Assembly: GCA_964648005.1 (NCBI GenBank)
Contig: CAZYKR010000033.1
Location: 1 to 22,995, forward strand
DNA from: JAGQTE01 sp964648005
Lineage (GTDB): Bacteria > Actinomycetota > Acidimicrobiia > Acidimicrobiales > Acidimicrobilacustridaceae
Length of the DNA: 22,995 bases
Direction: 5' to 3'
Of this stretch, positions 9,184 to 15,438 are shown in pieces. Numbering within the stretch: position 1 is the stretch's first letter; the number at the start of each line of letters is the position of its first letter. The notes beneath the pieces are model-generated. The model saw only the letters and a list, made by a program, of their open reading frames with translations, searched no databases and was not told the DNA's origin. Both the position numbers and the translations under genes were made by a program.

Positions 9184-10430
9184 GCGGCCGGCGGCACGGG
9201 TGGCGGGGGCGGCACCGGCGCCTTGCGCGCCGGCTTGTCCGACTGCTCGATGCCGAACCGCTCGGCGATCTGCGGTAGCCGGCTGGCCTCCTTGCGCACG
9301 GCGGCGAGCACCTCGTCCGACGGCGACGACGGCACCGACACCGGCACGACCTGCGCCCGGACGGGGGAGAGGGCCAACGCCTCGAGCACCACGACCCACC
9401 GGTTGGGCGCGATGTCGTCGGTCAGGCCGTCGGAGGTGGCGTGTGCGAGGCGCTCGGCAAGCTCGGCGGGCAGCGGCGCACCGGCCTTCGGGGGGCGCGA
9501 GCTGACGTGCAGGGCGCGCACGACCCGACCTTCGCGCACCAGCTCGTCGAGCTCGGCGAGCCAGGCGGCGTGCTCGCGCTCGACGCGTGCCGCGAGACCG
9601 GTGCGGAGCTGCTCGGCGAGCGCCTTGGTCTCGTCGTTGCGTGCGGCCGTGTCGGCAGCGACGACGACGGAGCGCAGGTCGCGGATGTCGACCGTGTCCA
9701 TCGAGGCCAGCGCGGCGTCGGCGCGGTCGTGCCACTCGGCGACGCGCATCGGGCCGAGGATCTTCTCGCCGAGCGCCAGCAGGGGAGCGGCGTCGACCAG
9801 CGGCTTGTCGTCGGCCTTGGCGAGCTCGTTCTGCTTGTCGATCGCCGAGCGCAGGGCCGGGATGCCGCCGGCCATGACGACCTCCGCCAACGGCTGCTGC
9901 TCGGCCGGCAGGGCGGCGATCACAGCCTTGCGGTGGGTCTTGCGAGCCTTGAGCCGCTTGGGGCGGGGCTTCTCCGGCGGCTTGGGCCGCTCGTCGCGAC
10001 GCGGACGGTCGGGACGCGGGCCGCGGCGATCGCCACGCTCGTTGCGGTCCCGACGGTCGTTGCGATCCCCACGGCCTCGCCGGTCACCGCGGTCGCGGTC
10101 GCCCCGGTCACCCCGGTCACGGCGGTCGCCGCGGCCGCGGCCCTTGGGGGCGAGCTGCGTGGTGACCAACTGCTCGGACCGACCCGAGCCGAGCAGCTCG
10201 AGGCGCTCGTCCGACGAGGACTTCTTCGACTTGGGTGCCTGGACGGACACGACGGTGATGCCGTCGATGGCCTTGTCGATCTCGGCCTTGAGGACGTCGC
10301 CGACGCTGGCGCCGTCGGGCAGCAGGCCGGCGTCGACCTCGCCCTTGGGCTGGCGGGCGCCGGCGGCACGCCAGGTCCAGGTGCCGTCGTCGCGGCGGGA
10401 GGTGAGCTCGAGGTCGATCTTGGTGGCCAT
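9123..10430 (-). CDS. Unrecognised protein with Arg/Asp/Gly-rich arm and helical C-terminal domain
   Basis: 435 residues from the ATG at 10430. Three parts: residues 1-66, a small beta-rich domain (KIDLELTSRRDDGTWTWRAAG...PKGEVDAGLLPDGASVGDVLKAEID) that could be an OB-like fold; 97-165, a low-complexity arm built from repeated RGDR/RRDR units followed by Pro/Lys-rich sequence; 165-390, a helical region beginning AVIAALPAEQQPLAEVVMAGGIPALRSAI with further amphipathic helices; then a Pro/Ser/Thr tail. No signal peptide. RG-rich arms next to OB-like domains usually mean RNA binding, so an RNA- or ribosome-associated role is a reasonable inference but not shown. I do not recognise a named family. 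A TAGCGT box lies 11 nt upstream. The gene's last 61 bp are antisense to the end of the HAD gene. Confidence 0.8.
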   Translation of the reverse strand: MATKIDLELTSRRDDGTWTWRAAGARQPKGEVDAGLLPDGASVGDVLKAEIDKAIDGITVVSVQAPKSKKSSSDERLELLGSGRSEQLVTTQLAPKGRGRGDRRDRGDRGDRDRGDRRGRGDRNDRRDRNERGDRRGPRPDRPRRDERPKPPEKPRPKRLKARKTHRKAVIAALPAEQQPLAEVVMAGGIPALRSAIDKQNELAKADDKPLVDAAPLLALGEKILGPMRVAEWHDRADAALASMDTVDIRDLRSVVVAADTAARNDETKALAEQLRTGLAARVEREHAAWLAELDELVREGRVVRALHVSSRPPKAGAPLPAELAERLAHATSDGLTDDIAPNRWVVVLEALALSPVRAQVVPVSVPSSPSDEVLAAVRKEASRLPQIAERFGIEQSDKPARKAPVPPPPPVPPAAQDDSSASTSTGDDTTTSPA

Positions 10431-10441
10431 AGCGGGGGCAA

Positions 10442-10447
10442 ACGCTA
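10442..10447 (-). promoter_or_regulatory. Putative -10 box for the RGD-arm protein gene
   Basis: Reads TAGCGT on the minus strand, preceded by GGG, and ends 11 nt before the ATG at 10430, implying a leader of a few nucleotides. It is in the 41-bp gap with the divergent carotenoid oxygenase gene, whose own best candidate is an imperfect TAGCAA at 10460-10465 (6 nt before ATG 10472). Confidence 0.45.
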
Positions 10448-10471
10448 CCCGGTGCGTGCTAGCAACGTCGC

Positions 10472-11935
10472 ATGCTGGAACGGCGCGAGTTCCTCGGACT
10501 GATGGCAGCGGCTGCGGCGGCAGCGGCGGTGAGCGGGTGCGCGTCCGAGGACGTCGCATCACCGGGGACGACCGCCGGCGCGACGTCCGGGACGACGCCG
10601 CCGCCGTTCGACCCGAGTCGCGGGTACTGGATGCAGGGCGGGTTCGCGCCGGTCGCCGAGGAGGTGACGCTCACCGACCTCGCCGTGCGCGGCAGCCTGC
10701 CGTCGGCCCTGTCGGGCCTGTACGTACGGAACGGGTCGAACCCCAAGGTGGGGGACTCGCCGCACTGGTTCCTCGGTGACGGCATGGTCCACGGCGTCCA
10801 GTTCGAGAACGGCCGACCCGTCTGGTACCGCAACCGGTGGGTGCGCACGCCGTTCGTCGAGCAGGGGCTGGGCGGCCTCGAGGCCCCGCCCGGCGGTGCA
10901 GGCAACCAGTCGAACGTCTCCATCGGGTGGCACGGTGGTCGGCTGTTGACCATGGGGGAGGTCGGGTGGCCCTACGAGCTCTCGCCCGCCGACCTGTCGA
11001 CCGTCGGCGCACACGACTTCGCCGGCAAGCTCACCACCGCCATGACGGCGCACCCCAAGATCGACCCCGCCACCGGTGAGCTGCACTTCTTCGGCTACGG
11101 GTTCGTGCCGCCGTTCCTCACGTACCACGTCGCCGATGCCTCCGGCGCGCTCGTGCACTCGTCGGAGATCCCGATCCCGGCGTCGACGATGATCCACGAC
11201 TTCGCCATCACCGACCGCGACGTCGTGTTCTGGGATCTGCCGGTGCTGTTCGACCTCCAGGCGGGCATCCAGATGGTCACCGGTGCGACGGGGGCGATGC
11301 CGTACCGCTGGACGCCGACCAACGGCGCACGCGTCGGGGTGATGCCGCTCGGCGGAACGGGCGATCAGATCCGCTGGGTCGAGATCGACCCCTGCTACGT
11401 CTTCCACGGCACCAACGCCTTCCGCGACGGTGACGACGTGGTGCTCGACGTGTGCCGGCTCGACCACGCCTTCACCGAGACCGAGGACCTCGGCGTGTCG
11501 ACGCCGCACCGGTGGCGCATCGACACGACCACCATGACCTTCGCCGACGAGCCGCGTGGCGACCACAACATGGACCTGCCCGCCATCGACCGTCGGGTGG
11601 CCGGCCGCGCCTACCGGCACGGCTGGTACGTCGAGGTCGACGCGGCATCGGCCCAGCCGCTCGAGCTGGCCGGCATCCGCTGGATGGATCACGACACGGG
11701 CGACACGGCGGCATGGCAGCCCGAGGCTGGCGTGCACGCCAACGAGGTCGTGTTCGTGCCCGAGGGCGACGGTGAGGGAGAGGGGTGGCTGCTCACCTAC
11801 GCCTACGACGCCAACCGGGGCGCCAGCGACCTCGTGGTGCTCGACGCCACCGACGTCGCCGCCGGTCCGGTCGGCGCCGTCGAGTTGCCGGTGCGTGTCC
11901 CGTACGGCTTCCACGGCACCTGGGTGCCGGCCTGA
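10472..11935 (+). CDS. Carotenoid oxygenase (RPE65/CCD) family, predicted Tat-exported lipoprotein
   Basis: 487 residues. N-terminus MLERREFLGLMAAAAAAAAVSGC: twin-arginine RREFLG (4-9), an alanine-rich hydrophobic core and a lipobox VSGC with C23, followed by a Ser/Thr/Pro linker. Carotenoid-oxygenase features follow: GLYVRNGSNP (82-91), HWFLGDGMVHGVQF (98-111), and the four iron-binding histidines at H194 (TAHPKIDP), H242 (MIHDFAIT), H312 (VFHGTNAF) and H481 (GFHGTWVP). All four are present, so non-haem Fe(II)-dependent oxidative cleavage of a double bond in carotenoids, stilbenes or related substrates is plausible. Placement outside the cytoplasm as a folded lipoprotein is unusual for a family mostly known as cytosolic or membrane-dipping enzymes. 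It converges on the acyl-CoA dehydrogenase gene with a 6-bp gap. Confidence 0.93.
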   Translation: MLERREFLGLMAAAAAAAAVSGCASEDVASPGTTAGATSGTTPPPFDPSRGYWMQGGFAPVAEEVTLTDLAVRGSLPSALSGLYVRNGSNPKVGDSPHWFLGDGMVHGVQFENGRPVWYRNRWVRTPFVEQGLGGLEAPPGGAGNQSNVSIGWHGGRLLTMGEVGWPYELSPADLSTVGAHDFAGKLTTAMTAHPKIDPATGELHFFGYGFVPPFLTYHVADASGALVHSSEIPIPASTMIHDFAITDRDVVFWDLPVLFDLQAGIQMVTGATGAMPYRWTPTNGARVGVMPLGGTGDQIRWVEIDPCYVFHGTNAFRDGDDVVLDVCRLDHAFTETEDLGVSTPHRWRIDTTTMTFADEPRGDHNMDLPAIDRRVAGRAYRHGWYVEVDAASAQPLELAGIRWMDHDTGDTAAWQPEAGVHANEVVFVPEGDGEGEGWLLTYAYDANRGASDLVVLDATDVAAGPVGAVELPVRVPYGFHGTWVPA

Positions 11936-11941
11936 GGGGAC

Positions 11942-13093
11942 TCAGGCGCCGAGGCTGCGACCGATGATCTCCTTCATGATCTCGGTGGTGCCGCCGTAGA
12001 TCGTCTGGATGCGGGCGTCGACGTAGGCGCGGGCGATGGGGTACTCGACCATGTAGCCGTAGCCGCCGTGCAGCTGCACGCAGCGGTCGACGACCTTCTT
12101 CTGCAGCTCGGTCGACCACCACTTGGCCATGGCGGCCTCCTCGGCCGTCAGCTGCCCCTCGTTGAGCGCCAGCACGCACTGGTCCATGAAGGTCTCGGCG
12201 ATCGTGATCTCGGTGTGCATCTCGGCCAGCCAGAAGCGCGAGTTCTGGAACGACGCCACCGGCTGGCCGAACGCCTGGCGCTCCTTGGTGTAGGCCAGCG
12301 TCCAGTCGAGGGCGGCGCGGGCGCCGGCCACCGCCGACATCGCCAGCGACAGCCGCTCCTGGGGCAGGTTCGCCACCAGGTGCACGAAGCCCTGCCCCTC
12401 GACGCCGCCGAGCAGGTTGGCCCGGGGGACCGGCACGTCGGTGAAGAACAGCTCGGCCGTGTCCTGGGCGTGCAGGCCGACCTTCTCGAGATTGCGGCCG
12501 CGCTCGAAGCCGGGCATGCCCCGCTCGAGCACCATCAGGCTCATGCCCTTGTGCTTCTGCGTGGGGTCGGTCTTGACGGCGGTGATGACGAGGTCGGCGT
12601 TGATGCCGTTGGTGATGAACGTCTTGGAGCCGTTCACCAGGTAGGTGTCGCCGTCGAGCTTGGCGGTGGTGCGCATCGACGCCAGGTCCGAGCCGATGGC
12701 GGGCTCGGTCATGGCCACGGCGGTGATCAACTCGCCGCTGACGATGCCCGGGAGCCAGCGCTGCTTCTGGTCGTCGTCGGTGAGCTCGAGGAAGTACGGC
12801 AGGCACACGTCGTTGTGCAAGGTGATGCCGACCCCGGAACCGACTACGCCGGCCCGCTGGATCTCCTCGGTCATGATCAGGTTGTACCGGAAGTCGTCGA
12901 CGCCAGCGCCGCCGTAGGCCTCGGGCACGGCCATCGCCAGGAAGCCCAGCTCGCCGGCGGCCAGGAACAGCTCGCGCGGCACGATGCCGTCGTGCTCCCA
13001 CGTCTCGTGGTTGGGAACAATCTCGTTCTCCACGAAGGCCCGCCACGTCTGGCGGAACAGGTCGTGCTCCTCATCGAACAGCGCTCGTTGCAT
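11942..13093 (-). CDS. Acyl-CoA dehydrogenase (long-chain type)
   Basis: 383 residues from the ATG at 13093. An in-frame GTG at 13120 would add nine residues, but a TACCGT box lies inside that extension and MQRALFDEEHDLFRQTWRAF is the usual family N-terminus. Features: TEPAIGSDLASM (129-140) binding flavin/substrate, YLVNGSKTFITNG (151-163), RQAFGQPVASFQ (272-283), LHGGYGYMVEYPIARAYVDARIQTIYGGTTEIMKEIIGRSL (341-381). The position of the MCAD catalytic Glu (YEGT) is Gly here (YGGT), while LPQERL supplies E246, aligning with the catalytic Glu of LCAD/isovaleryl-CoA types. It should oxidise acyl-CoA to enoyl-CoA with FAD, delivering electrons to ETF. It complements the hydratase at 7855-8616. 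Confidence 0.95.
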   Translation of the reverse strand: MQRALFDEEHDLFRQTWRAFVENEIVPNHETWEHDGIVPRELFLAAGELGFLAMAVPEAYGGAGVDDFRYNLIMTEEIQRAGVVGSGVGITLHNDVCLPYFLELTDDDQKQRWLPGIVSGELITAVAMTEPAIGSDLASMRTTAKLDGDTYLVNGSKTFITNGINADLVITAVKTDPTQKHKGMSLMVLERGMPGFERGRNLEKVGLHAQDTAELFFTDVPVPRANLLGGVEGQGFVHLVANLPQERLSLAMSAVAGARAALDWTLAYTKERQAFGQPVASFQNSRFWLAEMHTEITIAETFMDQCVLALNEGQLTAEEAAMAKWWSTELQKKVVDRCVQLHGGYGYMVEYPIARAYVDARIQTIYGGTTEIMKEIIGRSLGA

Positions 13094-13101
13094 AGCCACG
13101 G

Positions 13102-13107
13102 ACGGTA
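13102..13107 (-). promoter_or_regulatory. Putative -10 box for the acyl-CoA dehydrogenase gene
   Basis: TACCGT on the minus strand, ending 8 nt before the ATG at 13093; no Shine-Dalgarno. Supports the internal ATG over the upstream GTG. The rest of the 93-bp gap 13094-13186 shows GCCGTC/GACGGC arms around 13113-13140 but no U-tract. Confidence 0.5.
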
Positions 13108-13186
13108 CCGAAGCCGTCACCGGGCCGCCGCATCGACGGCAGCACTGAGGACACCCTGAATCCCACGGCGCCGCTTGACGTGACGG

Positions 13187-13552
13187 TCAGGCTGCAACGC
13201 AGGCGCCATCTGCCACCCAGCCGCCCGGCGTCTCGCGCATGTGCACGCTCTGGTACCTGGTCGGTTGGCCCGGAGGCGGTGCGAAGGCGACCGATCCGTC
13301 GGCATCGAAGGAGCTGTCGACCTCCGTCCACCCCGACTGCGGCTCGCCCGGGCTCGTGGCCAGCCAGCCGGCGAGCGCCGCCTCGGCCGATGGATGGACG
13401 CCATCCTCGATGAGGCCGACTCCCATGCAGAACGTCGCCGTCGCTCCATCCGGTCGGTAGATCAGCCACGCCGTGGCCGTGATCCCGAGCAGGCGCGCCA
13501 CCACGAGGGCGACCCGCAGCCACGACCAGCGCCTCCGACCTTCCGGCTCCAT
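13187..13552 (-). CDS. Small membrane-anchored protein, function unknown
   Basis: 121 residues from the ATG at 13552. MEPEGRRRWSW is a basic cytoplasmic start, followed by one hydrophobic segment (about 12-32, LRVALVVARLLGITATAWLIY) without a cleavage motif or lipobox, so an N-in single-pass anchor is likely. The remaining 90 residues would be outside the cell; C42 and C118 could form a disulfide. The extracytoplasmic part (AEAALAGWLATSPG...GWTEVDSSFDADGSVAFAPPP...RYQSVHMRETPGGWVADGACVA) has a beta-rich look and an end resembling small actinobacterial secreted domains ('GGWVVDGAC'). I do not recognise a family. A TACGGT box lies 7 nt upstream of the ATG, which fixes the start well downstream of longer in-frame alternatives. 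Divergent from a lipoprotein gene. Confidence 0.75.
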   Translation of the reverse strand: MEPEGRRRWSWLRVALVVARLLGITATAWLIYRPDGATATFCMGVGLIEDGVHPSAEAALAGWLATSPGEPQSGWTEVDSSFDADGSVAFAPPPGQPTRYQSVHMRETPGGWVADGACVAA

Positions 13553-13559
13553 GTCGCCG

Positions 13560-13580
13560 ACCGTAATCCGACGGTACGGT
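13560..13580. promoter_or_regulatory. Divergent pair of TACGGT -10 boxes
   Basis: TACGGT on the minus strand at 13565-13560 is 7 nt from ATG 13552; an identical TACGGT on the plus strand at 13575-13580 is 6 nt from GTG 13587. Both genes would start leaderless, and each promoter's -35 region would fall in the other's transcribed region. Confidence 0.6.
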
Positions 13581-13586
13581 TGTCCC

Positions 13587-13937
13587 GTGCGCCTCGCACT
13601 GCTTGTCTCTGCAGCCCTGGTCTGGTTCGGTGCCGGATGTGCGCCAGGAGCACCTGAACCAGGCGACGTGTACACCGACGTCGTCGTCCGTGACGAAGAT
13701 GGCGGCAACTGCCTCGGGAATGATGATGCGCCACGTCTTTCGGCCCTTGCCATCGATGCTGGCGGGACGACGTGGCAGCAGGACGAGTTCGATGGGCCGG
13801 GGAACATCGGGTCAGGCGACATCGGCACCTTGACCGTGCTGTCGGATGAGGGGCGGCTGAGCGCCAGGTTCGACGATGCGGATGGGGACGGAAGCATGGT
13901 GTTCAGCGAAGGGAGGTTCATGAACATCGCCTGCTGA
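13587..13937 (+). CDS. Small putative lipoprotein, function unknown
   Basis: 116 residues starting at GTG 13587, fixed by TACGGT six nucleotides upstream; the longer in-frame ORF from 13473 would run through the divergent neighbour. The N-terminus VRLALLVSAALVWFGAGC is a short signal sequence with a lipobox-like GAGC (C18); the -3 residue is Gly, which is atypical, so plain secretion is also possible. The mature part is acidic (DVVVRDEDGGNCLGNDD, DADGDGSMVFSEG) with C41 and the final C116 as a possible disulfide; the DADGDG segment could bind calcium, though this is weak. No recognised family. Hand-counted GC over 13621-13920 is about 64%, lower than the 71% counted in gcvP, and the region borders the dif-like sequence, so recent acquisition is possible. 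Confidence 0.65.
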   Translation: MRLALLVSAALVWFGAGCAPGAPEPGDVYTDVVVRDEDGGNCLGNDDAPRLSALAIDAGGTTWQQDEFDGPGNIGSGDIGTLTVLSDEGRLSARFDDADGDGSMVFSEGRFMNIAC

Positions 13938-13946
13938 ACCCACCAC

Positions 13947-13974
13947 GCCGCCCATAATCTTCGTTATGTAAAGT
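13947..13974 (+). other. dif-like XerC/XerD recombination site (candidate)
   Basis: A 28-bp AT-rich element between convergent genes. It splits as an 11-bp left arm GCCGCCCATAA, 6-bp centre TCTTCG and 11-bp right arm TTATGTAAAGT. Against the actinobacterial dif consensus as I remember it (left arm TTSRCCGATAA, right arm TTATGTCAAGT), the right arm matches 10 of 11 and the left 8 of 11, with the inner CATAA/TTATG dyad in register. It may be the chromosome-dimer resolution site or a Xer-dependent attachment site. A chance match or weak hairpin is not excluded. Confidence 0.5.
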
Positions 13975-13993
13975 GCGGCGGAGCCTGCCAGAT

Positions 13994-15145
13994 CTAGCCC
14001 GTAAAGGCCGGAGTGACCACCACCGCCCCGGCCGGGACGCTGGTCTGGCTGGTCGACGTCGTCGGCGACCCGGGGCCCGACGTGGTCGTCGTCGTGGGCG
14101 CACACGGATCGGGCGTGGGCCCGAACGCAGCCACCGGCGGCGGGAACGCCACGGCAGACGCGCCCCAGATGGCCTGGCGGGTGGCGAACAGATCCGGGAA
14201 CCCGTCACTGAACGGCGACGCATAGGCCCCACGGTCCTCGGCGGGCGCCGCACAGCCGATCTGCCAGGTGGCCAAGGCAGACCGGGCGCCCGAGGCGTCG
14301 GCTCCGGCGGTGTGCTGGGCGATGGCCACCAGGGCCGTCGAGTTCGGGTCGACCTCGCCGCCCGGGATGTACGGCCAGGCGCCCCCACTCCCCTGCGCGC
14401 TCGCCAGGAACGTCAAGGCAGCGTTGACGTCTGCCGCTCCCCCGGCAGCCACCGTCGCGGTGATCGCCATGGCGGTGGCGTTGGTGTCGGGACCGACGAA
14501 CAGCATCGGGTCGGGCGCGTCGCACGGCACGCCGGTGTCGGCGCGGTAGGCCTGCCATCCGCCGGCAGCCGTCGTCGGCGCGTCGCACTGCTGGTCGACG
14601 AGCCACCCCAGCGCCGCTGCCGGCACTGCAGCGCCGGCGGCGTCGAGTCCCAGGATGGCCAACGACTGGCGGAACACGCCGTCATAGGTCGGGTCGTCGG
14701 CGCCGTAGAGGCCCGGGGCGAAGACCCCGAGGGTCGCCCCCAACCTCGCCACCAGATCGACACCGCCGAAGGCGTTGGGGTTCCGGCCCGCCTGGCGCGC
14801 CAACATCATGAGGTAGCCGAGGTTGCCCGGACTGTCCGTGCCGTACGGCGCCACGACGCTCTCGACGTTCGCCTCGAGCCAGCCGACCATCCGGTCGAAG
14901 GTCGCCTCCTCCACACCGGCGGCACCGAGGGCGATGGCGCCCTCGAGCGTGGCCCCGACGTCGGGGGCATCGGCAGGTCCGGGGATGAAGCCGGCGGCGT
15001 TCACCAGCCCGGCGAGCCAGCCGGCGCCGAAGCCGGCGTCCGGTGGTGCCGCAGCACGGGCACCGGGGGGCGCCGACACGAGGGCGAGCAGCACGAACAA
15101 CACCACAGCGGCCAGGGCGGTGCCCCGGCGAGAGATGGTCGACAC
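13994..15145 (-). CDS. Secreted helical-repeat protein (prenyltransferase/squalene-oxidase-like toroid) with Thr/Ser tail
   Basis: 383 residues from GTG 15145, chosen because AAAGGAA lies 6 nt upstream and a standard signal peptide follows (SRRGTALAAVVLFVLLALVSAPPGARAAAPP, cleavage near 33); the frame stays open further upstream to 15406 without such support. The mature protein has repeats of about 45 residues built as paired helices with D/N-xx-TA starts and GG-W/aromatic ends: around 154-198, 220-260 and 267-300 (DTNATAMAITATVAAGG, DPNSTALVAIAQHTAG). This is the pattern of alpha/alpha-toroid domains such as prenyltransferase/squalene-oxidase repeats and bacterial cobalamin-binding-like secreted proteins. 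C187, C208, C298 and C348 could pair. The tail (349-383) is Thr/Ser/Pro rich and ends VVVTPAFTG with no LPxTG motif or membrane anchor. Function unknown; the ligand cannot be inferred. Confidence 0.78.
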   Translation of the reverse strand: MSTISRRGTALAAVVLFVLLALVSAPPGARAAAPPDAGFGAGWLAGLVNAAGFIPGPADAPDVGATLEGAIALGAAGVEEATFDRMVGWLEANVESVVAPYGTDSPGNLGYLMMLARQAGRNPNAFGGVDLVARLGATLGVFAPGLYGADDPTYDGVFRQSLAILGLDAAGAAVPAAALGWLVDQQCDAPTTAAGGWQAYRADTGVPCDAPDPMLFVGPDTNATAMAITATVAAGGAADVNAALTFLASAQGSGGAWPYIPGGEVDPNSTALVAIAQHTAGADASGARSALATWQIGCAAPAEDRGAYASPFSDGFPDLFATRQAIWGASAVAFPPPVAAFGPTPDPCAPTTTTTSGPGSPTTSTSQTSVPAGAVVVTPAFTG

Positions 15146-15279
15146 GGTTGGTTCCTTTCTCGACGGGTCGTCCCCGCCGAGACGCCGGTGCACGAACGCA
15201 CCCACGCACCGACCAGGCTCGACCCCGCATTCCACGACGGGTGCGTCGAGAGCCTCACGCCTGGCAGGTGATCCGGCTC

Positions 15280-15299
15280 GTCGAGGACAGGTCCTCGAC
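15280..15299. repeat. Perfect 9-2-9 inverted repeat
   Basis: Arms GTCGAGGAC and GTCCTCGAC separated by AG. It is located in the divergent intergenic region, 135 bp from one start and 140 bp from the other. It could be a dimeric repressor operator or, on the minus strand, a hairpin in the long leader. No U-tract follows, so a terminator is unlikely. Confidence 0.6.
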
Positions 15300-15406
15300 C
15301 CACGGTTGCGGGACAGCGTCGGATTTCGACCGACTTCCCCCACCAGGAGCGTTTGCTCGAAGCGGCGCCATCCAAGCACAAGCCCGGCTGCCGCACAAAG
15401 GCGCAC

Positions 15407-15412
15407 TATTCT
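15407..15412 (+). promoter_or_regulatory. Putative -10 box for the zinc-ribbon propeller gene
   Basis: TATTCT, about 27 nt upstream of ATG 15439. A Shine-Dalgarno GGGAGG (15425-15430) lies 8 nt before the ATG, so this transcript would have a short true leader. Confidence 0.5.
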
Positions 15413-15438
15413 GCGCCCGTCCGAGGGAGGCCGGCGAG

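Larger units (their letters stand above)
15146..15438. other. 293-bp divergent intergenic region
   Basis: Lies between the secreted repeat protein and the zinc-ribbon propeller gene. From about 15181 to 15406 it contains no TA dinucleotide at all; the only AT-rich core is ACTATTCT at 15405-15412. That core gives TATTCT on the plus strand and AATAGT on the minus strand, so it may serve both genes, leaving the minus-strand gene with a leader of about 250 nt. It also holds a perfect dyad at 15280-15299. I see no RNA gene or small ORF with good support. Confidence 0.5.

Noticed and set aside
10021..10140. CGGTCRCCG-like repeated words resembling a direct-repeat array
   Set aside because: They are codon-level repeats encoding the RGDR/RRDR arm; there are no spacers of constant length as in CRISPR.
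11793..13046. Minus-strand frame of 417 codons over the acyl-CoA dehydrogenase gene
   Set aside because: Shifted frame of a gene with complete acyl-CoA dehydrogenase motifs; Arg/Gly-rich translation typical of GC-rich shadows.
13093..13120. GTG at 13120 as the acyl-CoA dehydrogenase start
   Set aside because: The extension contains the TACCGT promoter box, and the family N-terminus begins at the ATG at 13093.
13947..13974. Reading the AT-rich dyad as an intrinsic terminator or a loxP-like site
   Set aside because: The stem is only 5 bp of AT-rich pairs with no U-tract, so it is a poor terminator; similarity to loxP is limited to short words, whereas the 11-6-11 layout fits dif.
15146..15406. 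N-terminal extension of the secreted repeat protein to a GTG at 15406
   Set aside because: It would bury the signal peptide about 87 residues inside the protein, has no Shine-Dalgarno, and overlaps the probable -10 core.
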